DNA from: Lentzea sp.
GTDB lineage: Bacteria; Actinomycetota; Actinomycetes; Mycobacteriales; Pseudonocardiaceae
Assembly: GCA_030146905.1 (NCBI GenBank)
Contig: JASLAV010000589.1
Span: 1 to 5,592 of the forward strand
Direction of reading: 5' to 3'
DNA length: 5,592 bases
Part shown: one piece after another, positions 1 through 5,592 of the stretch
How positions within the stretch are numbered: position 1 is the stretch's first letter
How the letters are laid out: every line of letters starts with the position of its first letter
Notes under the pieces: model-generated
Database searches by the model: none
Told to the model about the DNA's origin: nothing
What the model saw: only the letters and a program-made list of their open reading frames with translations
Position numbers and translations under genes: made by a program

Positions 1-1190
1 CCCTTGACCGCCTCGGTGGCGAGCTCGGCGACGCCGGGTGGTGGGGTGCCCACACCGTCCTGGCCGCCCAGCGCGGGGTCGATCGCGTACCCGTCGAGCG
101 AGCCGTCCACCTCCGGTTCCCACCAGCTCAGCCCGTACCCCAGGTCCGTCCTCAGCGGACTGGCGGCGAGCAGGCTGCCCTCGGACTCCTCCACCAGGGG
201 GTCGGCTCCGCTCACGGCGGCGGGCCACGGCTGGCTCGGCAGCCACCTGGTGCCCGCCTCGCGCAGGCTGATCACCGCGTTTCTGCGCGTCACCGGGACG
301 TCGAGATCGGGCGGAGGGAGTTCGCTGCCGAGCCTGCGGTACCGGCTGCCCGCGGCCCAGGTGACACCGTCGTAGGTGTCGAGCACGACGACCGGCCACC
401 GGTCTGGCACGCATTCCTCGCACGACGGCCGCACGCTGAACACCGGGGCGTCGGGTTGCGCGCGCCGGTGGGCGATGTCGTCGAGCGGGTTGGTCATCCT
501 GGCGGACACCGGCACGAGCTGGTCCTGCTTGAGCGAGTAGGAGGGGCCTGACATCGGCACGAGCAGACCGACCACCGCCACGACCGCGGTGACGACCAGC
601 GGCGCGGGCAGGAACGCGAGCGCCGACTGGTGTTCGTTCGACGGACGGCTCACCACGAACACGGCCGCGGCGACGGCGACGTAGGAGAGCGCGGCCACCA
701 CGGCGCCGACCCCGGTGAGAGCACCGAACACCTGGCTCAGCACGACGACGGCGAAGCTGGGTGTCAGCGCCAGCACGGGCTTCTTCAGCCGCAGCAACAC
801 CTCCAGGCCGAACACGCATGCCAGCAGCACGAGCAGCGGCACGAACAGCATCAGCCGCGGGTCGGGCCTGGCGGGCCAGGTCGACTGCAGGGTGAGCTGC
901 CAGGAGTCGGTGACGCCCTCGGCCAGCAGCGCGAACGTCGTGCCGGTGGGCAGCCCCGCGAGCGTCGTCGGGAACAGCAGCACCTCCACGACGGCCAGCA
1001 ACCCGGCGAGAGTGACGACGAGAGGGCGCCATGCGACGAGCGACTCGGCCAGCAACGCGGCGCCACCGGTCACCACCGCGACGACGAGGACGACCGGAAG
1101 CAGTGCGCCCACACCGAAAACAGGCGCGAAGCACAGTCCGGCCACGGCGGCGGCGAGAACCACCAGCACCACGGGCAACCGCTTTCTCAC
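1..1190 (-). CDS. TgpA-like transglutaminase-family membrane protein, N-terminal part (3' end outside window)
   Basis: This frame is open from GTG 1190 to the window edge (396 codons plus two bases). It overlaps the DUF58 stop by four bases (GTGA), which supports this start and coupling. The N-terminal half is very hydrophobic, with about six or seven membrane helices (roughly residues 6-22, 26-44, 55-73, 112-132, 138-157, 160-181 and 191-213). This matches the DUF3488/TgpA N-terminal region. After it comes an outside segment with a Cys pair (SCEEC, about 256-260) and the characteristic VVVLDTYDGVTW (about 267-278). The final visible residues (PPPGVAELATEAVK) look like the lead-in to the transglutaminase-like core, whose Cys-His-Asp triad would lie past position 1. 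Enzymatic activity therefore cannot be judged. The family normally follows MoxR and DUF58 genes, as here. Neither the substrate nor whether it crosslinks or hydrolyses is known from the sequence. Confidence 0.9.
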   Translation of the reverse strand, partial: MRKRLPVVLVVLAAAVAGLCFAPVFGVGALLPVVLVVAVVTGGAALLAESLVAWRPLVVTLAGLLAVVEVLLFPTTLAGLPTGTTFALLAEGVTDSWQLTLQSTWPARPDPRLMLFVPLLVLLACVFGLEVLLRLKKPVLALTPSFAVVVLSQVFGALTGVGAVVAALSYVAVAAAVFVVSRPSNEHQSALAFLPAPLVVTAVVAVVGLLVPMSGPSYSLKQDQLVPVSARMTNPLDDIAHRRAQPDAPVFSVRPSCEECVPDRWPVVVLDTYDGVTWAAGSRYRRLGSELPPPDLDVPVTRRNAVISLREAGTRWLPSQPWPAAVSGADPLVEESEGSLLAASPLRTDLGYGLSWWEPEVDGSLDGYAIDPALGGQDGVGTPPPGVAELATEAVK

Positions 1191-2308
1191 GTCCGCACCT
1201 CGTTCCACAACCCCACCACACCGGCGGCGTCCGCGGCGGCCAGCACGCGCGCACCCGGCACGTGCGTGGCGTTGCCGTCCGGGGTGAGAGCGAGCAGGAA
1301 GATCGAGGAGTACCGGGAGCGCAAACCGGACAGCTCGGCGACGTCCGCCGTCCCCGACGTCACCACGGCGAGGAAACCGCCCTGGTGCCGGACTGTCGAC
1401 AACAGCGTCCCGGCCCCGGTGCTCTGCCGCATCAGGCAGAGCTGGTCGAGCAGCTGCCGTGCGGCGAGCGGCCCGCCCGCGGTGGCGACGTCCGTGCCGC
1501 ACGACGTCAGCAGCCGCGCGTGGTGCCCGGCGAGCGCGGCGGAGCGCAGCAACGAGGCGGCGGCGTCCACCGCCTCCTCGAAGGCGAACGGCGGCAGCGC
1601 GGAAGCACGCGTGTCGAGCACGACGGTGAGCCGGGGCTGGTCCGGATCCGCGGACTCCTTGACCATCAACCGGCCGGTGCGGGCGGTCGCCTTCCAGTGG
1701 ATGTCGCGCATCTCGTCGCCCGGCTGGTACTCGCGCAGCTCACGGAGGTCGAGCGAACCGCGCAGGCGCTCGTTCGACCGGCCTTCGTGGTGGTGCCGCG
1801 GGAAACCGCCCGTCCGCGCCAGCGCGGGGTACGAGCGCGGGTGCACCCACAGCGTCACCGTGTCGCCGACGGTCAGGCTGTTGCGGGCCATGCCGAACGC
1901 GTCCGTGCGGGACAACGTCAGCGGGCCGACGGGCATCCTGCCCCGCACCGGCGTCGGGAGCTGGTAGTCGTACGGCCGCGACGAGCCAGGCGCCAGGCCG
2001 TGCACCTGGACCGTGCGGTGGAACCCGCCGGCGAGGTCCACGGCGAGGAACCCGCGCTGCCACTTCGCGGACGGGTTTCGCACCTTCAGCTTTCCCAGCG
2101 CCTGCGAACCGCGCTCGACGCGCTCGGGGTAGACGTCCCGCGTCACCTCGACGTCCACCCGGCGGAGCGTCACGAGCACCGCGGCCACCACCGCGACCAG
2201 CCCCGCCGCAGCCAGCAGCAGGAACAACGGGTAGCGCCCCCAGAACCCGGCCGTGCCCAGCCCCAGTGACACCAGCAGTACCGCGGTGCCCCGCACGGTC
2301 AGTCGCAT
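1187..2308 (-). CDS. DUF58 domain-containing membrane protein
   Basis: A 373-residue DUF58 protein, the usual partner of MoxR ATPases. Two closely spaced hydrophobic segments lie at about 7-21 and 26-47, forming a helical hairpin. They are followed by an Ig-like stretch (about 51-155) of the type seen before DUF58. The core signature LRELREYQPGDEMRDIHWKA (about 188-207, then TARTGRLMVKE) is the conserved DUF58 block. After it comes a VWA-like fold beginning VVLDTRAS (about 229-236). The metal-site motif here reads DTRAS instead of DxSxS, so a classical metal-binding MIDAS is probably degraded; I believe this is common in the actinobacterial branch. The start is ATG 2308, two bases after the moxR stop. 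The TGA at 1189-1187 overlaps the GTG of the next gene. Its role is inferred from family context: a membrane-bound adaptor or substrate for the ATPase. Confidence 0.95.
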   Translation of the reverse strand: MRLTVRGTAVLLVSLGLGTAGFWGRYPLFLLLAAAGLVAVVAAVLVTLRRVDVEVTRDVYPERVERGSQALGKLKVRNPSAKWQRGFLAVDLAGGFHRTVQVHGLAPGSSRPYDYQLPTPVRGRMPVGPLTLSRTDAFGMARNSLTVGDTVTLWVHPRSYPALARTGGFPRHHHEGRSNERLRGSLDLRELREYQPGDEMRDIHWKATARTGRLMVKESADPDQPRLTVVLDTRASALPPFAFEEAVDAAASLLRSAALAGHHARLLTSCGTDVATAGGPLAARQLLDQLCLMRQSTGAGTLLSTVRHQGGFLAVVTSGTADVAELSGLRSRYSSIFLLALTPDGNATHVPGARVLAAADAAGVVGLWNEVRT

Positions 2309-2310
2309 GG

Positions 2311-3266
<956 letters not shown>

Positions 3267-3270
<4 letters not shown>

Positions 3271-5129
3271 TCCGTCCATTCCAGGCGGTTCGATTCGACG
3301 CCGTCGGTCGTGACCCACACGGTGTCGCCGGCGACGTCGTAGTAGAAGGCGTCGAACTCGGCGTAACCGTCTTCATCGGTTGTGACGCCGTGGCCTTCGT
3401 TCTCGTAGGTGGGGGACGTCGAATGCGGCTTCACGGTGTACTTGGTCCCCGGCGCGAAGCCGGTCATGACGATGTGCATCCAGTAGCAGTCGGGCTCGCC
3501 GCACGGGGATGCCTTGGAGCCCTTGGTGAGGGTGATGTTCTTGACGCGCTTCGGCGGGGTCTGGTGTGCCGTCGCGGGTGTTCCCGGGCCGGCGCTGTTC
3601 TGCGCGACCACGGTGACCGTGAACGGGTGGTCGGCGCCCTGCCAGATGCCCTTGATGCCGTAGGAGAAAGTTCCACCGCCGACCGTCGCCGTGCCCGAGC
3701 GGCCTCCCTCGCTCTGCCACGAGACGTGGTAGGCGGTCACCGGCGCGCCGTTGGCGGGCGCGGCACCCCACGTCACGGTCGCGTCGACCTGTTGGGCCGT
3801 GATCGCGATGGCCAGGTTCTGCGGCATGCCGGGCGGTGTCACCGGGATCGGTGGCGGCGGTGGCGGTGGTGCCGGTGTCCGAGGCGGCGGCTGGGCCTGG
3901 TTGGTGCGTGCTGGCGGCGGCACGGGCCTGGTGGTGTTCGGCGGCGCCACCGGCGTGTCCGGGGGCTTGGTCGCGGCCTGGTCCGAGGTCGGCTCGACGG
4001 GTGGTGGCACGGGTTGCCTGCGCTCGTCCGGCTTCACGCCGATGGCGGGCACCGGCTGCACCGAACCGTCCTTGTCCACGACCACGACGTGCTTGCCCTC
4101 GGCGCCGTCGACGTACACACGCGCGTCCTCGCCCCGGACGAGCTCGGGCCTGCCCTTCTCCGGCGGGATCGGCGTGGAGTGCTTCTGGCGGCCCTGGTTG
4201 TCGTAGGTGCGCACCGAGCTGCTCTTGTGGTCGAGCAGCACGACCGACTCCCCGCTGACCGACGGACCGTCGTACTCACCGGCCGGGAGCGGCACGGTCT
4301 GCGCGGGAGGACGCTGCTCGGCGAGCGCGCCCTTCTCGTCGACCCGCGCCTCCACGAGGTGCATGCGGTTCCCGGACGGGTCGAGCACGGCCACCTTGCC
4401 GGCGGCGTCCACGGGAGCGATCCGCGCGTTCGGCGGTGCGTCGACCCCGAGCTTGGCCGGGGGACCGAAACCCTTCTGCTCGACCACGCTCATCGTGTCC
4501 GCGGTGGTGTCCACGAACACGATCCGGCCGCCGCTGACGGTGAGAGCACCGGAGTGCCCGGCGGGTGCCGCGGCGGGGCAGGGGAGGTCGGTCGCTCCGC
4601 GCTGCGCCTTGCAGATCGCCCCGGAGTCCGTGCGGTGCACCCACACCGTGCCGTCGCTGGTCGCCACCGGTGGTCCGACCGGGCCGCCGGCGGAGAAGAC
4701 CTGTGATTCCAGACCGATCCGCACGATCTGGCCGCTCTGCCGGAAGACCAGGTAGGCCCCGCCCGCGGTCTGGACCGGCACAGGCCGCTCGCCCTTGACG
4801 GGCGTGGGCACCGTTGCCTCCACGGACAGCGTCGACTTGCCGAAGATCGTCACGTCGTCCTCGCCGACGACGTAGCCGCGGGTCTCGTCCTGCACGACCT
4901 GGCTGCCGGGGGTGAGACCGGGGACCGACACCTGCGCGTCGGGCTGTTTGGTGGCGCCGTCCACGCGGACCACGAGCCCGAGGTCGGAGTTCGCGATCCA
5001 GTGCCCCGACGGGATGAACTCGAGGCCGGGCACGTGCTTCGCGGCGCCCGTCAGCGCCAGCGTCACGATCGTGACGACGGCGATGACCAGACCCACCAGC
5101 GGCCAGCGGGAGTGCTTGCGCTCGCTCAC
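3267..5129 (-). CDS. Membrane-anchored beta-propeller / fibronectin type III domain protein
   Basis: A 620-residue protein likely anchored by one N-terminal helix with the rest outside the membrane. Residues 1-8 are short and basic. A hydrophobic segment (VGLVIAVVTIVTLALTG) spans about 11-28 and lacks a clear signal peptidase site. Residues 42-362 contain roughly seven repeats of the form 'variable/strand, V-x-V-D, strand, G', consistent with a beta-propeller that may bind a ligand or protein; a Cys pair sits at about 173 and 184. A proline-rich linker (about 370-434, with a run of seven prolines at about 421-427) leads to one FN3 domain (about 435-525; TVTW, TAYHVSW, VTVVAQNSAG). The last 90 residues are beta-rich, with Cys at about 543 and 548 and a DGVESNRLEW ending. 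I chose GTG 5129 over GTG 5183 (which overlaps the kinase stop) and ATG 5147, because codons 5' of it have atypical A/T third positions. It heads the operon with moxR. The molecular function is unknown. Confidence 0.85.
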
Positions 5130-5179
5130 GGCACTCAGGGTAACCATGCCGGTACACGGAACATCCGGGATCGGTACAT
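5130..5179 (-). promoter_or_regulatory. Putative promoter of the FN3-moxR-DUF58-tgpA operon, possibly leaderless
   Basis: This short gap follows the kinase stop and is visibly poorer in GC than the flanking genes. On the minus strand TACCCT (5142-5137) fits the actinobacterial -10 pattern TANNNT. It is followed by seven bases (GAGTGCC) and then GTG at 5129, so transcription could begin at or next to the first base of the start codon, giving a leaderless mRNA. No good -35 hexamer lies 16-19 bases upstream; the best candidates are GATGTT or GGATGT. That would fit a weak or activator-dependent promoter. If the CDS instead began at GTG 5183 this stretch would be coding, but seven of those 18 codons end in A or T, against one of the next 18. 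This is a prediction from pattern only. Confidence 0.45.
5150..5178 (-). repeat. Direct repeat TGTACCG x2, 22 bases apart (possible operator)
   Basis: On the minus strand TGTACCG occurs at 5178-5172 and again at 5156-5150, exactly 22 bases (about two helical turns) apart. Read in 11-base steps, the sequence is TGTACCGATCC, CGGATGTTCCG, TGTACCGGCAT, GGTTACCCTGA. The first and third units match over the first seven bases, and the fourth carries a related GTTACC. OmpR/PhoP-type response regulators bind tandem sites with 11-base spacing, and a histidine kinase gene ends right beside this site. The location, over and upstream of the putative -10, would suit a regulator. Two 7-mers can also arise by chance, so this is tentative. 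Confidence 0.3.
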
Positions 5180-5592
5180 TCACCGCCGTCCGGAGGGCAG
5201 CGCGATCTCGAAAATCGCCCCGCCGGTCTCGGACCGGTAGATGCCGAGCGTGCCGCCGTGCGCGTGCACGATCCGCTGCACGAGGTAGAGGCCCAGTCCC
5301 GTCGACCCGCCGCTGCTGGTGAACCGCTGCAACGCCCGCTGCGCGGCCGCCGGGTCGAGACCCGGTCCCTCGTCGGCGACCACGACCCGGCCGTCGCCGA
5401 CGCTCACGTGCACGACCGGGGTGGTGCCGGGCAGGTGGCCGTGCTGGATGGCGTTGCCGATCAGGTTCTCGACGGCGCGCCCGATCATGACCGGGTCGGC
5501 GTCCACCCTGGTCGGCACGGCCGTGAAGGTGATGCGGGCGCCCTCGGCGGGAACGTCCTCGACGACGGCGGAGACGAACTGGTCGAGCTGCA
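5180..5592 (-). CDS. Sensor histidine kinase, C-terminal ATPase domain (5' end outside window)
   Basis: This is the last 136 residues of a sensor histidine kinase, the membrane sensor of a two-component system, which autophosphorylates and passes phosphate to a response regulator. The frame is open to the window edge, so the sensor, HAMP and phospho-acceptor His regions are not visible. The visible part is a HATPase_c domain. It has an N box (RAVENLIGNAIQHG, visible residues 38-51, with the two key Asn), a G1 box (DEGPG, about 73-77) and a G2 box (TGLGLYLV, about 97-104), ending in the usual GG-T/GG-A-F-E-I-LP pattern. The stretch between G1 and G2 is short, giving a compact ATP lid. The GTG at 5518 is an internal codon, not a start, because convincing kinase sequence continues upstream of it. 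The stop is TGA at 5182-5180. The partner response regulator is presumably upstream, outside the window. The family call is secure; signal and target are unknown. Confidence 0.93.
   Translation of the reverse strand, partial: QLDQFVSAVVEDVPAEGARITFTAVPTRVDADPVMIGRAVENLIGNAIQHGHLPGTTPVVHVSVGDGRVVVADEGPGLDPAAAQRALQRFTSSGGSTGLGLYLVQRIVHAHGGTLGIYRSETGGAIFEIALPSGRR

Noticed and set aside
630..1967. Long plus-strand open frame (445 codons) opposite DUF58 and TgpA genes
   Set aside because: Translation is rich in His, Gln and Arg repeats with no domain, and it crosses two well-supported minus-strand genes.
1031..2269. Plus-strand open frame (412 codons) opposite DUF58
   Set aside because: Arg-rich shadow of the DUF58 gene, with no motif or plausible start context.
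3390..4706. Long plus-strand open frame (438 codons) antisense to the FN3 gene
   Set aside because: Low-complexity Arg/Gly/His/Val-rich translation with no recognisable motif; it lies wholly opposite a convincing gene and is explained by GC-rich codon bias.
5130..5182. Rho-independent terminator after the histidine kinase
   Set aside because: No GC-rich stem followed by a T-run on the minus strand; the only symmetry is short GTAC cores.
5180..5518. Kinase fragment beginning at GTG 5518 as a short stand-alone ATPase gene
   Set aside because: Kinase-like sequence (QLDQFVSAVVEDVPAEG) continues upstream in frame to the window edge, so 5518 is internal.

Overview
The window is very GC-rich, and its real genes almost always use codons ending in G or C. 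All of them lie on the minus strand, so the order of transcription runs from high to low coordinates. The gene content and sequence style suggest an actinobacterium, most likely of the Pseudonocardiales (Lentzea, Saccharothrix or Actinosynnema-like). That placement rests on general resemblance, not on a database comparison.

Layout in transcription order. (1) 5592-5180 holds the C-terminal ATPase end of a sensor histidine kinase; its N-terminus is outside the window. (2) A gap of about 50 bases (5130-5179) is poorer in GC than its surroundings. It contains a possible -10 element placed for a leaderless transcript and a short direct repeat. (3) 5129-3267 encodes a membrane-anchored extracytoplasmic protein: one transmembrane helix, a probable beta-propeller, a proline-rich linker, a fibronectin type III domain and a C-terminal beta-rich domain with a cysteine pair. 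(4) 3270-2311 encodes a MoxR-family AAA+ ATPase. (5) 2308-1187 encodes a DUF58 membrane protein. (6) 1190-1 encodes the N-terminal two-thirds or so of a TgpA-like transglutaminase membrane protein, cut by the window edge before its catalytic domain.

Genes 3 to 6 are packed as one operon. The junctions are an ATGA overlap, a 2-base gap and a GTGA overlap, so translational coupling is likely. MoxR, DUF58 and TgpA-type transglutaminase genes are a recurrent cluster in bacteria. The MoxR ATPase is generally thought to work as a chaperone-like remodeller with its DUF58 partner. What the complex acts on in actinobacteria is not established. The FN3/propeller protein is the first gene of this operon and the only one with a large exported domain, which makes it a natural candidate partner or client. 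The histidine kinase just upstream could belong to a regulatory system controlling the operon, but that is inference.

I see no tRNA, rRNA, CRISPR, insertion sequence or convincing terminator. The long plus-strand open frames (for example 630-1967, 1031-2269 and 3390-4706) are antisense shadows caused by high GC.
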